64,000 bases of DNA, taken from Cuniculiplasma divulgatum (GTDB taxonomy: Archaea; Thermoplasmatota; Thermoplasmata; Thermoplasmatales; Thermoplasmataceae). Below, piece by piece: positions 1-8,683 of this stretch. The DNA is taken from NCBI GenBank assembly GCA_031200235.1, contig CP133595.1:1-64000 (forward strand), written 5' to 3'. The notes beneath the pieces were generated by a model. It did not search any database. It saw only the letters and a list, made by a program, of their open reading frames with translations, and was not told where the DNA came from. The position numbers were made by a program, and so were the translations under genes. Position 1 is the first letter of the stretch. Each line of letters starts with the position of its first letter.

Positions 1-198
1 GATCCATTTTATTTTCAGTGCTAACAGTTTCTGAAATGCCGAATCTACCGCTATCCGTATATTTTCACGGGAAGCTTGTCCCGGAACCGACATGAAGTTT
101 GACGCGGCTGAAATACCGGAAGCCATGAATTTGTGTGATTTCTCGTCGTATACTACGGCACAGGTCTTTGTCGCACCGCCATCAACCGATAAGATCAT
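1..198 (-). CDS. BadF/BadG-type sugar kinase, N-terminal part (cut by window edge)
   Basis: The first 66 residues are visible. They open with a phosphate-1 type ATP-binding loop, ILSVDGGATKTCAVVYD, typical of the BadF/BadG/BcrA/BcrD branch of the actin/hexokinase ATPase fold. In archaea this branch includes N-acetylglucosamine kinases and the Thermoplasma-type 2-keto-3-deoxygluconate kinase; the fragment is too short to choose between them. An SMP-30 gluconolactonase near 39 kb would fit an Entner-Doudoroff role, but that is only inference. A TATA-like AAATATATAA lies at about 216-225 (read on the minus strand), roughly 22 nt from the ATG at 198, so the message is probably leaderless. The remainder lies outside the window. 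Confidence 0.7.
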   Translation of the reverse strand, partial: MILSVDGGATKTCAVVYDEKSHKFMASGISAASNFMSVPGQASRENIRIAVDSAFQKLLALKIKWI

Positions 199-292
199 TC
201 GGTAGTATTATTCAAAAATATATAACTCTGCAACTAAGATAAATTGCCGATGCAAATAAGCTTGAAAAACGATCACATAAGGAAAACAGAGT

Positions 293-1843
293 TTAACTGC
301 CCATTATCTTTTCATCAGTATCTGTATCTTCTTCTTCGAATCTCTTTTTCACAGCAAAAGGACTGAAATTGTAAATAATTCTCCTGATTTCATCCAGGGT
401 CGTTTCCTTCATCAGTATAGCAACAATGAAGTATATGATAATGGAAGCAAGTGTTACCGGAATCAGCACAAGAATGTCCTTTGGCACAATAATAGTCTGA
501 ATCCAGAAAAGAAAGCCCGCCTGAACTCCAGCTGGCAATACCTGACGAAATATACCGTAGTTTGCCTTAATTCCTTCCATCTTTATTACAACAATCCGGT
601 ACACAACTGCTGAGATTATGCCTCCCACAAGCATAGCATAAGCGGCACCATAGGCACCCAGCGAAAAGAACGATATATTGAATATCTTGGGTGGCACAAG
701 TATCAGGATAAGGAATATATTCAGGAACACAAGAGTAGTATCAATCTTAGCAATGGTCATGGTTCTTGACCTGCTTACAATTGAAGAACTGTATGGGGTG
801 TTTATTGCACTGAAATATGCCCGCCAGGAAAGCAGAGATAGCATCAGGCTGAATTCAATGTAGCCGGCAGTGAATATATTCATTACGTACAGCGAAAGGA
901 TAGAGAGTGGTACCACAAGCGGGAGGGTATAAAGTGAAATGAGCCTCTCAAATTCATGTATGGACTGGTTGTGGACACTCTTGCCATGAAATTTCTGGTA
1001 TTTGATCAGCAGAGGAACGAAGAATGTGGACATTGAACCGCTAAGGGTTGTGATTATTGCTGCAATTGTCTGGCTTGTATAGAATGCCCCTGTGGCATCA
1101 GCATGCCAGAACAGCTGGATTACAACTTTATCAATATTGCCGCTGATTGTTCCCACTGAAGTGACCAGCATCAGTGGAAGTGCAATGAATGTATAAGCCC
1201 TGAACATTGTTCTTGTTGGCCTTGAAATCTTCCATGGCCTGCCCAGCATAAGACCAACTATGAAGTATATGGAATACGAAACACTGTATGTTGATGACAG
1301 GTAAAGTGCATCCATGTATCCGCCGCTACCTGAATATTTCACTATAAGGGCCAGAAAAATGAAAACGGAGTTTCTGAATACAGCTTCCACCAGAGGAGGA
1401 ATTGACGTCCTTACAGATTTCAGGGTTGCCCTGAAATAAGCATTTGGAAACGCAGTGAGATTCTGGAAAAAGAAGTACGGTATGAGGGCAAGTATGATCC
1501 AGTACTCTATTGGAGACTGGAACCCCCTGTGGAGAACAAGAGTCCAGAACTCAAGTGCTGCCACCACAAGTACCACGAATAAAAGACCGAGGACAACCTT
1601 GATAGTGAGGTATGTGCCGTTGCACGTTGCTATGTCCTCGCCAGCGGATATCTTTATTGTGTGTGCTGTGGAATACCCCAGATCTCCGATCAGTGAAAAT
1701 ATCCCCACAAATCCAATACCGAAGGCTACAAATCCCCAGTCTGTGGTACCAATATAACGCAATATGAAGAATAAGCCTACGAAACCCAGGATGGCACTGA
1801 GGACATTCTGGATGATCAGGACTGGAGATCTCTGGGCGAACAC
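293..1843 (-). CDS. Polysaccharide/lipid-linked oligosaccharide flippase (Wzx/MOP superfamily)
   Basis: A 516-residue polytopic protein with about 12-14 hydrophobic segments, opening with an amphipathic start and a first TM around residues 10-30, then a TM pair typical of the MOP flippase family (RYIGTTDWGFVAFG, the usual LG.xxxGxxxxx pattern). Proteins of this size and profile move lipid-linked sugars across the cytoplasmic membrane, which would serve S-layer or glycoprotein N-glycosylation; a sequon-rich surface protein is encoded at 5.1-7.6 kb and a GT2 enzyme at 8.7 kb. The start is GTG with GGGAG close upstream. The C-terminus is acidic (EEEDTDTDEK). It stands alone downstream of marR, with a palindrome in the intergenic gap. 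Specific substrate unknown. Confidence 0.75.
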   Translation of the reverse strand: MFAQRSPVLIIQNVLSAILGFVGLFFILRYIGTTDWGFVAFGIGFVGIFSLIGDLGYSTAHTIKISAGEDIATCNGTYLTIKVVLGLLFVVLVVAALEFWTLVLHRGFQSPIEYWIILALIPYFFFQNLTAFPNAYFRATLKSVRTSIPPLVEAVFRNSVFIFLALIVKYSGSGGYMDALYLSSTYSVSYSIYFIVGLMLGRPWKISRPTRTMFRAYTFIALPLMLVTSVGTISGNIDKVVIQLFWHADATGAFYTSQTIAAIITTLSGSMSTFFVPLLIKYQKFHGKSVHNQSIHEFERLISLYTLPLVVPLSILSLYVMNIFTAGYIEFSLMLSLLSWRAYFSAINTPYSSSIVSRSRTMTIAKIDTTLVFLNIFLILILVPPKIFNISFFSLGAYGAAYAMLVGGIISAVVYRIVVIKMEGIKANYGIFRQVLPAGVQAGFLFWIQTIIVPKDILVLIPVTLASIIIYFIVAILMKETTLDEIRRIIYNFSPFAVKKRFEEEDTDTDEKIMGS

Positions 1844-1885
1844 TTTCTCCCTAATCCAAACTGATCATTAAAACCTCTCTTAATG

Positions 1886-1905
1886 ACCAATCTATACAGA
1901 TTGGT
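1886..1905. promoter_or_regulatory. Perfect inverted repeat between marR and flippase gene (candidate MarR operator)
   Basis: ACCAATCT-ATAC-AGATTGGT: 8-bp arms around a 4-nt centre, the size and symmetry of a MarR-family dimer site. It lies 9 bp past the marR stop and 43 bp upstream of the flippase GTG, so it could be an operator for the flippase promoter. No T-run follows on the minus strand, so a terminator is less likely. No copy was seen before the exporter gene at 4192. Confidence 0.45.
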
Positions 1906-1913
1906 GGCTGCAA

Positions 1914-2399
1914 CTATTTTGGATCTGTGTCCGCCACGGCGACTGGTGACTGCCGTGAAACACTGGATGTGAGCTGCTCCTCAACCCGTGTGAGTATACA
2001 CTTCACGTTGTTCATTTCTTCCGGAGAGAGAAAATCCAGTGTATCTATGATGAATTTCTCATGCAGATCCTTGATTTCCCTGTAAAAAGAGCTACCACGG
2101 TCCGTGGTCACGATATTGATAACCCTCCTGTCGTCCTGGCTCCTCAGGCGGTGAACCAATCCCTTTTCCTCCAGTTTGTCAACAATATTTGTGACCCACC
2201 CCTGAGTGATCATGTTGGCTTCGGCCAGCCTTATCATGGGTTGTGGCCCCTGGTTATTGAGGGTTTTTAGAATCCTGAACTCCATTATTGACAGTCCATT
2301 GTCGGAGAGCCTCTTCTCAACCTGCCTTGACCATGTTTTGTTTATTGAGGTTATTAGCCTCCATAGCTCAAGACTTGACTGCTTTCTTTCTTCATCCAT
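1914..2399 (-). CDS. MarR-family transcriptional regulator
   Basis: A 161-residue winged-helix regulator. The central part shows the MarR layout: a helix SLELWRLITSINKTW, the recognition region MIRLAEANMITQGWVTNIVDKLEEKGLV, and the wing RSQDDRRVINIVTTDRG with the conserved D(D)RR. MarR proteins are dimeric repressors released by small aromatic or lipophilic ligands. It starts 5 bp after the stop of the drug exporter gene, so the two are almost certainly co-transcribed, with the regulator as second gene. The last ~15 residues are low in predicted structure. A perfect palindrome immediately downstream is a plausible binding site. Confidence 0.88.
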   Translation of the reverse strand: MDEERKQSSLELWRLITSINKTWSRQVEKRLSDNGLSIMEFRILKTLNNQGPQPMIRLAEANMITQGWVTNIVDKLEEKGLVHRLRSQDDRRVINIVTTDRGSSFYREIKDLHEKFIIDTLDFLSPEEMNNVKCILTRVEEQLTSSVSRQSPVAVADTDPK

Positions 2400-2404
2400 T
2401 TTAA

Positions 2405-4192
2405 TTACCTCCTCATGTTTGACGACTTTATTGTCGGCCCACCTGAAATCCCATCATCACGGGGTTGTACCTGAACTGTTCCGGATGAAGCAGAGGGGCC
2501 ATTTCCACGGTCATCGGAAACATAATGCGCCCCTTCATCCACATATTTCTTTCCCCTAAGCAGGGACACAACCGCAGCAACGAAGGACAAGGACATTCCA
2601 ACGTAGAATGCATCTCTAAGTGCACCTATGAATGCTGGAGCCAGAGCACTGGGGAACCAGTACTTTCCATACAGTACTGAAGTATAGCTGTGAAGGCCGC
2701 TCGCAAGGATGGGACTAGCAGATATTATTGTCTGCATTGGATTTTCTCCAAGGAAAGCTGAGAAGAGGGCTATGGTGGGGGGCTCTTTGCCCAGAATTGA
2801 GCCATAATAGGCCGCATTTGACACGCCAAGGGATGACAGAGCATTGGTGAACGACGCACCCATGCCAGCTGCCAAAGCAACTATCACTATTGTGAAGAAC
2901 ATCCCCATGCTTGCCGTCTGACCTGCATTCCGGAGTGTGGTCATCATGCCGGAGGCGGCCCCCCTTGATTCAGCTGGAACTGAATTCATTATGGCGGCCG
3001 TATTTGGGGCAGCAAACATTCCATTTCCCATTCCCATTATGAACAGAGCTATCCCGAATTCCACATAGTTGAAATTGTAGGGCATTGTGGACAGCACAAA
3101 GAACATGATTCCCACTATGAACATACCCGCAGTGGCAAGGACTCTTGCCCCATGCTTGTCAGAAATTGCGCCTGATAAAGGCCCCATTATCATAAATCCG
3201 GCAGTCATTGGAAGCATGGCTATCCCGGCCCAGAATGGCGTGGATGCATAGGAGTACCCGTGAAGCGGTAGCCAGATTCCCTGTAGAAGTATGACCAGCA
3301 TGATCATGACACCACCTCTTCCAACAGCGGAAAGAAGCGATGCAAAATTACCGGCAGAAAATGCCCTGCTCCTGAAAAGAGAGAGCCTGAACATGGGCTG
3401 CCTGACCCTTCTTTCAATGAAGGGAAACGCAACAAGCAGTGCCACACTGACCACCAGCGATGCAATGACAAGCGGATTTGACCAGCCGGTTGTGTCCTTC
3501 CCATATGGAAGGAGACCGTATGTCACAGCTACAAGCAGAATGGTGATGCCTGCGCCGAATGTGATATTTCCGGCGTAGTCTATTCTCTGGCCGGTCTCCT
3601 TCATTGCGGTGTCCTTGAGCTTAGCCATGCTCCAGATTGTCCCGAACAACCCAACTGGAACGCTTACAAGGAATATGTACCTCCAGTTGATAACGGAGAG
3701 CACTCCGCCAAGTATCAGCCCAATGAACGATCCACCCAGCGCAGCCACCTGATTGATACCAAGTGCCTTTCCCCTCTCATTGACAGGAAATGCATCCGTG
3801 ATTATTGCGGAGCTGTTCGAAAACAGGAAAGCCGCACCGACTCCCTGCACTATCCTCATTGCAACAAGATACTGGGCTGCCGCCACGCCGGTACCTGGCG
3901 TAAGGTAGAGCAGAACCGAACCGGCCGTGAATATTGCAAAACCAAAATTGAATAACCTGACCCTGCCGAAAATATCTGAGAGTCTTCCAAATGTCACCAG
4001 AAGAACTGCTGTGACAATGTTGAATCCCATGAGGATCCACAGCAGATAAATGAAAGACCCCGAGGCAAATGGGCTCAGATGTATTCCCTTGAATATTGCA
4101 GGTAATGATATGAGGGTGATGGTGCCGTTAATGGTGGCCATCAAAACACCCATTGTGGTGTTGGAAAGCGCAACCCACTTATATTTTACCAT
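2405..4192 (-). CDS. MFS multidrug exporter, DHA2 (EmrB/QacA-like) family
   Basis: 595 residues with about 14 TM segments. The motif between TM2 and TM3 is present as [13 protein letters not shown], and the family motif C region is recognisable in the fifth TM ([13 protein letters not shown]). The length and 14-TM count point to the DHA2 proton-antiport drug exporters rather than 12-TM MFS carriers. A long TM13-14 region is followed by a hydrophilic tail of about 50 residues. A TATA-like GATTTATATC (about 4210-4219) lies some 22 nt upstream of the ATG, so the mRNA is probably leaderless. It forms a two-gene operon with marR, the usual arrangement for self-regulated drug efflux. Substrate not predictable. 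Confidence 0.85.
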   Translation of the reverse strand: MVKYKWVALSNTTMGVLMATINGTITLISLPAIFKGIHLSPFASGSFIYLLWILMGFNIVTAVLLVTFGRLSDIFGRVRLFNFGFAIFTAGSVLLYLTPGTGVAAAQYLVAMRIVQGVGAAFLFSNSSAIITDAFPVNERGKALGINQVAALGGSFIGLILGGVLSVINWRYIFLVSVPVGLFGTIWSMAKLKDTAMKETGQRIDYAGNITFGAGITILLVAVTYGLLPYGKDTTGWSNPLVIASLVVSVALLVAFPFIERRVRQPMFRLSLFRSRAFSAGNFASLLSAVGRGGVMIMLVILLQGIWLPLHGYSYASTPFWAGIAMLPMTAGFMIMGPLSGAISDKHGARVLATAGMFIVGIMFFVLSTMPYNFNYVEFGIALFIMGMGNGMFAAPNTAAIMNSVPAESRGAASGMMTTLRNAGQTASMGMFFTIVIVALAAGMGASFTNALSSLGVSNAAYYGSILGKEPPTIALFSAFLGENPMQTIISASPILASGLHSYTSVLYGKYWFPSALAPAFIGALRDAFYVGMSLSFVAAVVSLLRGKKYVDEGAHYVSDDRGNGPSASSGTVQVQPRDDGISGGPTIKSSNMRR

Positions 4193-4322
4193 ATTCCGTG
4201 AAATTACCTTCAGATATAAATCCTTTACCTATAAACTATACAGACATAATTCAATGACAGACCATAAATTCTTTCTATTTCATCACATAATATCTGGCAA
4301 AATTGATCACGTTAAGCCTCTC

Positions 4323-4793
4323 TCAGAACAGTTTGGCACGTGAAATGTCCAGAAATTCGATCCCGAGGCGCCTTGCCATTTCCCCATCCACATCATCCCT
4401 ATCGCCCACCATCACTGAATGCTCCAGATCTATTGGAAAATCCTGCATTGCCTTTTCTATGAGCCCTGTCCCTGGCTTCCTGCATCTGCATCCCTCATCT
4501 GGCCTGTGCGGGCAGTAGTAAATGGCATCTATTCTGACACCCATGTGTGCCAGGCGCTTTATGAGGGCTGTGTTGAATCTCCCCAGATCATCTTCAGTGA
4601 AATAACCTCGATTCACGCCGGACTGGTTGGTTATAATGATAATAAAGAAACCTCTCTGCTGATAGTGTTTCATGACACGGACGGCATTTCTGAAAACGTG
4701 CAGCTGCGCTGGATCGTGGCAGTAAGGACAGTCCCTGTTGATTGTACCATCACGATCTATGAACAGGGCAGGCCTCAGGAAACCTGCTTCCAT
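4323..4793 (-). CDS. HAD-family D,D-heptose 1,7-bisphosphate phosphatase-like protein (GmhB/HisB-N type)
   Basis: 156 residues carrying the HAD motifs in order: DxDGT as FIDRDGTIN (Asp13, Asp15), motif II as ITNQSGVNRG, and motif III/IV as CRKPGTGL and VGDRDDVDGEMA. The loop YYCPHRPDEGCRCRKP is the zinc-binding C-x-H...C-x-C loop that marks the GmhB/histidinol-phosphatase subfamily. These enzymes remove a phosphate from heptose or related sugar bisphosphates, or from histidinol phosphate. The start codon overlaps the stop of the upstream thiamine-binding-family gene by one base (TGATG), so the two are translationally coupled. No heptose or histidine genes lie nearby, so the substrate stays open. 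Confidence 0.82.
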   Translation of the reverse strand: MEAGFLRPALFIDRDGTINRDCPYCHDPAQLHVFRNAVRVMKHYQQRGFFIIIITNQSGVNRGYFTEDDLGRFNTALIKRLAHMGVRIDAIYYCPHRPDEGCRCRKPGTGLIEKAMQDFPIDLEHSVMVGDRDDVDGEMARRLGIEFLDISRAKLF

Positions 4794-5095
4794 CAGTGGG
4801 AAACCCCTATGCGATCCAGTTTGTGCTTCACCGTGTTTTCCTTATCCGTCCTGTGGTCTATCTTTATTATGGTCTCCACCCGTTTGAACCCATTTCTGAG
4901 TATCTCGCTTTCAGCACTCTTTATGGCATTGAATATCTCATCCAGGGTGGCTGCTTCCAGGACTGTTGCCATGCTGTTTGGATAGCAGTGTACTCCTGAC
5001 TTTTCCATGATTTCTACGGCCCTGCGGATAGTATCCCCGGCTGATTCTCCTTTCCCTACCGGATAGAATGTGACATCTGCAATTATCATGAACAT
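4793..5095 (-). CDS. MTH1187/YkoF-family (thiamine-binding type) small protein
   Basis: 100 residues, close to the usual length of the MTH1187 family, with the family's start (MIIADVTFYPVGKGES), a central GVHCYPNSMATVLEA strand-helix and the conserved glutamate-rich helix. Family members are ferredoxin-like alpha-beta proteins that form tetramers; some relatives bind thiamine or hydroxymethylpyrimidine. No transporter or thiamine gene sits next to it. Its stop overlaps the start of the GmhB-like phosphatase. The start used is the first ATG; a second Met lies two codons in (MFMII) and could be used instead. Confidence 0.75.
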   Translation of the reverse strand: MFMIIADVTFYPVGKGESAGDTIRRAVEIMEKSGVHCYPNSMATVLEAATLDEIFNAIKSAESEILRNGFKRVETIIKIDHRTDKENTVKHKLDRIGVSH

Positions 5096-5128
5096 AGAAT
5101 TGCTTTTCCGGATAAAGCCTCTTTGATT

Positions 5129-7636
5129 CTATCTTCTCTCCCTTTCACATTTATCGCAATATTTCCTGCCTTTCTCCACTGAAACGCCACAGGACCTGCA
5201 GATGTACCATGAGCGTTTTTGCCGCATTGAAAAGCCTGTTACCATGATTCCAACCGCTGTTGCAAGGAAGGCGTAGAAAACAGTCTGCCTGGCCGCATTG
5301 GACAGAAAAGTGATGAGCGAGTAACTGTGGAAGAATGCTAACCTGACTGTGGTATTGGAATCAGTTATGTTAACTATGCCGGACGAATTCCTGACTGCCA
5401 TGCCGGCAGGCGCATTAACCTGATAATTATAGACACCTGGCTCCAGGCTCACGTTCAGCATTGAATCCGTGGTTGAAAAGTTCCTTCCTGCAAGAAGTAC
5501 TGACCATTGACGACCGGGCAGTGCAATATCCTCAACGAATGTGACAGTCTCTTTTATTTCGGAAAAGCTGATAACAATGAATTCAGTACGGTTAGCTTCG
5601 TAGGATATGGCTACATTGCTGGTTCGATATCCAGCTGGCGGTATTATGGTGGGTGTGAGGTTTGCCGAACTGTTGAAATTCAGTGACGAGGAATTTGAAA
5701 TGAAATATCTTTCGCCATATTCCAGTATCCATATGGTACCAGGTTCATATCCATTAACTGACACCTGTATCCGGATGGAACTGTTAGCCGGGTACTCAAC
5801 ATCTATGGAAGAGGATTCAACTGACAAACCGGAAATTGCATACATTTGATCCGACAAAAATTCTCCTCTGATCTGCACTGGATTCTGACCGTTGCCCATA
5901 TGATATTTCAGGGAAATGTTCTGGGACTCCAGACCGAAAATTGGTACCTGCCAAACATTATTTATGATACCGTTTTCATCCACTGCAAGAATCTCCACGG
6001 TTCCATTAAGTGACTGCCCCTGTCCGGCATAAGCACTGTATGTCATATTTACCGTCAGGTTACCACTGTACAGCATAGCCTTGCTAATCTTCAAGGTAAC
6101 AACAGGGGCAGGAACGCTTAGATTTATGCCGGCTGCACCATAAGGAAGTTCAGGAAAGGGTTCAAACGATATTGTGGTGTCATTCGTTCCCCAGTTCAGT
6201 TCATATCCCCCAGTGTACAGATATGAGGAGTTTACCTGTATTCCAGAGATGGCCATGAATGTGTTGCTGGACAGAGACCTGTACTGCGTTATATTTACGC
6301 CCCTGTTATCCAGCATGGAATACGGAAGAGGAGTCACCGGTGAGATGGAGTACCTGAAATTATTCACAATCGCCCCATGATTCTCTGGTATAACCCTGGC
6401 CAACCTGTACATGTAAACGGTGGAGTTGTTCAGCTGGAAAGGTGATGCATTATAATCATTATGGCCGGAGACTGATGAATCAGTCCAGATTATGGTGGAA
6501 TTTGTTGCAAGGATATGGTTTGCAATGAAGTCGGGAATACCAAGACCAACAGTGTTGCTCCTGAAATTCAGAGCAAGTGAGGTGTTCATGATTTCAGCTG
6601 TGCTGCTGTAAAGCATCAGGTCATATGCATTGTATCCCTTTGCATGAACAGTGTCATTGGATTCCAGCGTCAGTGTTACATTGGTTATTCCAATAGGATA
6701 AGGTGAGTTTTCCTGCAGAACAAGGCTGAAATTAGACCTGCTGCCGAACCACTGGGCTGTATGAACAAACATGCCTCCGTAAATGGTTTCAGACAATTCT
6801 GAGGCGTTTTCAGTATCATATGGCAGCAAATATTTCTGCACAACGTTTCCGTCAACCTCCAGTAACAGATCATCACTGGATTCGTTGCCTGTGCCCGTAT
6901 ACGAAACATCCAGATGAATGCCGTTCATCAGAACATCCCTGGAATAGAAGCTTACGGGGTTCTTCAGGGGAACAGTTCCATTGGCCGAAAACTCCTGGAA
7001 GTTGGCCTGATTCACGAACATACGGGCAGCAGGAAATTCATACGATTCACGCTGATGGATCAGCCCGGAGACAGAACTGTTCATGATGCTTACAGTTGAA
7101 TAGGAAAAATTCTCTCCCAGATATTTAGAAGCCAGAGGGTCTGAATTGTTAACAGAGGGATATTCAATAGTCGAATTATCAATTTCAATGTTCGATCTGT
7201 TTGCATCCAGCATACCGGGAAAATCTAAAGTTGAATTGTCAATCAGCAATGACGAACCGGCGTGAAGGATTATATTGATTGCGTACACAGTATTGTAGGT
7301 GGCATTGAGTATACCTAGGGTTGAATTTATTAGTTCAAATTTGCCGTAAACGCTTATGTTTATGGATGGCAATGATAGGGACTCAGCTAACACGCCATAA
7401 TCATTGAATGTATATGTGCTGTTGGCAGGAACCGACAGGTTTGAACCCAGATAGTAAACTGTGCGTGTTGGCTCCATACCTGTGGTATGTGCCGCCATGT
7501 AATTCGTGTTGTATATTACAGGAAAAGGACTTGCCTTATCTGTATTCAGCAAGCTGCCGGAATGAATCGGTATGACTGAAATGATCAGTATGATCACTAC
7601 AGCAAGATGTGCGGCACTGTGCTTAAAAATGGCCAT
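5129..7636 (-). CDS. Large sequon-rich surface protein with C-terminal membrane anchor and cytosolic zinc ribbon
   Basis: 835 residues. A signal peptide or N-terminal anchor covers about residues 5-28 (AAHLAVVIILIISVIPI). Residues 30-775 are an extracellular region, rich in Ser, Asn, Tyr and very rich in N-x-S/T sequons; repeated statements of NSTL, NNST and similar short strands suggest a beta-helix-like or beta-sandwich build. A TM helix lies at about 780-803 (FYAFLATAVGIMVTG), followed by Arg/Lys-rich MRQKRSW and a four-cysteine zinc ribbon (Cys813, 816, 827, 830). By the positive-inside rule the ribbon is cytosolic. GGAG 8 nt before the ATG and a TATA-like TTATTTAT further up support the start. 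I do not recognise the family; S-layer-associated or sensor roles are possible. Confidence 0.75.
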   Translation of the reverse strand: MAIFKHSAAHLAVVIILIISVIPIHSGSLLNTDKASPFPVIYNTNYMAAHTTGMEPTRTVYYLGSNLSVPANSTYTFNDYGVLAESLSLPSINISVYGKFELINSTLGILNATYNTVYAINIILHAGSSLLIDNSTLDFPGMLDANRSNIEIDNSTIEYPSVNNSDPLASKYLGENFSYSTVSIMNSSVSGLIHQRESYEFPAARMFVNQANFQEFSANGTVPLKNPVSFYSRDVLMNGIHLDVSYTGTGNESSDDLLLEVDGNVVQKYLLPYDTENASELSETIYGGMFVHTAQWFGSRSNFSLVLQENSPYPIGITNVTLTLESNDTVHAKGYNAYDLMLYSSTAEIMNTSLALNFRSNTVGLGIPDFIANHILATNSTIIWTDSSVSGHNDYNASPFQLNNSTVYMYRLARVIPENHGAIVNNFRYSISPVTPLPYSMLDNRGVNITQYRSLSSNTFMAISGIQVNSSYLYTGGYELNWGTNDTTISFEPFPELPYGAAGINLSVPAPVVTLKISKAMLYSGNLTVNMTYSAYAGQGQSLNGTVEILAVDENGIINNVWQVPIFGLESQNISLKYHMGNGQNPVQIRGEFLSDQMYAISGLSVESSSIDVEYPANSSIRIQVSVNGYEPGTIWILEYGERYFISNSSSLNFNSSANLTPTIIPPAGYRTSNVAISYEANRTEFIVISFSEIKETVTFVEDIALPGRQWSVLLAGRNFSTTDSMLNVSLEPGVYNYQVNAPAGMAVRNSSGIVNITDSNTTVRLAFFHSYSLITFLSNAARQTVFYAFLATAVGIMVTGFSMRQKRSWYICRSCGVSVEKGRKYCDKCERERR

Positions 7637-8213
7637 GTGTCGCTCCAGAAGGATGTAGCGGATAAATAATTAATGACTGAAAAAACGCCACAGTGCATAT
7701 ATTGTCATTAAGGAGTGTTAACAGTTTTTTGAGCATGGAGGCCACGATCCTGGAATGCGGTTAAACTGCAAGCGGGAAACATCCAGATAATAATGACAAT
7801 GAAACCTGCTATCGGGCAGCCTGTATTTCAATCAGGACAGACCTCTTAAGGAAACAGGAAACCCGGAGATAACATCAGATGTGTTGACGGAGGCACTGTA
7901 ATTGAAAGAATGCTCGGAAAACTGATGCAATTGAGACGGGCCAAAAAGATCAAGTTCACCGTTCCTTGATTCCAGTTTACCACGGTATTATGAAGAGTAG
8001 CCCAGTGACCGCAGAAGAATGTTATCCTAATCCACGGGATTCCAGTCATCTCTAGTACTTCATGAGGAGGAACAATCCATTTTGATTAAACCATAGTCTC
8101 TGCAGACAAAAACTATTTAAATTCCAACCATTCTCATCTTACGAATAAACTGCTGAATTAGTGAATCATAAGATTAATTCGCTACCAGCAGGAAAACTCT
8201 AGGATGTAGAATT
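7637..8213. other. 577-bp intergenic stretch without a convincing gene
   Basis: Contains the promoter of the surface-protein gene near its left end and, at about 8109-8118, a TATA-like TATTTAAAT upstream of the small membrane gene. A plus-strand open stretch at 7850-7969 translates to a protein-like 39-residue piece ending KKIKFTVP but has no ATG, GTG or TTG start near its beginning that fits a whole protein; it may be a gene remnant. A 67-codon minus-strand ORF at 7846-8049 has an unconvincing composition. Confidence 0.4.
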
Positions 8214-8357
8214 ATGAAAATCCGTTTCATGGTAGGGGGGATTGTCCTGGCAGCTATTGGTGCAATTCTTTTTCAGTATCGCGATCATCGTCTGAACTTC
8301 CTCATCCCTGTGGTGGTTGGCCTGTTCATATTTTTTTATGGAATGGTCAGCAAGTAA
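8214..8357 (+). CDS. Small two-TM membrane protein (47 residues)
   Basis: The ORF encodes 47 residues with two hydrophobic segments, roughly residues 5-20 (FMVGGIVLAAIGAILF) and 27-44 (FLIPVVVGLFIFFYGMV), separated by a charged turn QYRDHR. AGGATG lies 6-11 nt before the ATG, and the ORF is followed 8 bp later by a perfect GC hairpin. The N-terminal Gly-rich TM with a short polar turn resembles small archaeal membrane proteins, but I recognise no family. Confidence rests on composition, the hairpin and the otherwise empty surroundings. Confidence 0.5.
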   Translation: MKIRFMVGGIVLAAIGAILFQYRDHRLNFLIPVVVGLFIFFYGMVSK

Positions 8358-8365
8358 CAGAAGTT

Positions 8366-8381
8366 GCTCTCGTGTGAGAGC
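8366..8381 (+). terminator. Stem-loop after the small membrane gene
   Basis: GCTCTC-GTGT-GAGAGC, a perfect 6-bp stem with a tetraloop, begins 8 bp past the stop at 8357 and is followed by TTATTGTTGCATTTT. The T-rich tail is modest, so it may be a terminator or an mRNA 3'-end stabilising hairpin. Confidence 0.45.
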
Positions 8382-8683
8382 TTATTGTTGCATTTTCCAG
8401 CATGATTGAAAATTCATGGCAAATTTCAGAACTGTGAACTGAACGTGATATGCACATTGTGATGAGAAAAATCAGGCAACTGTCAAATTTAATAATTGCA
8501 CGAAATTCCCACTCCTGATCCTGTCACAAAGGGTTTGAAGCGTAATACTCGTCTGAAATCTATGGCTAACCTTCCGATCTGAAGGATTGGAGGTTATAAA
8601 ATCGCCAAGATACATAACTCTGCCTATCCATGGGAAAAAGTTTTACCTCTGAACGCCCCTGTGTCTGCATGGAGTGAAATTAC
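8382..8683. other. Intergenic stretch of about 300 bp, no gene seen
   Basis: Lies between the small-gene hairpin and the end of the glycosyltransferase gene. No ORF of protein-like composition was found on either strand. A weak stem CCTTC-CGATCT-GAAGG occurs near 8572-8587. Nothing else is supported. Confidence 0.4.

Noticed and set aside
7846-8049. 67-codon minus-strand ORF in the long intergenic gap
   Set aside because: Rich in Trp, Cys, Pro and Phe without a regular pattern, no ribosome binding site or promoter, and overlaps a different protein-like fragment on the other strand.
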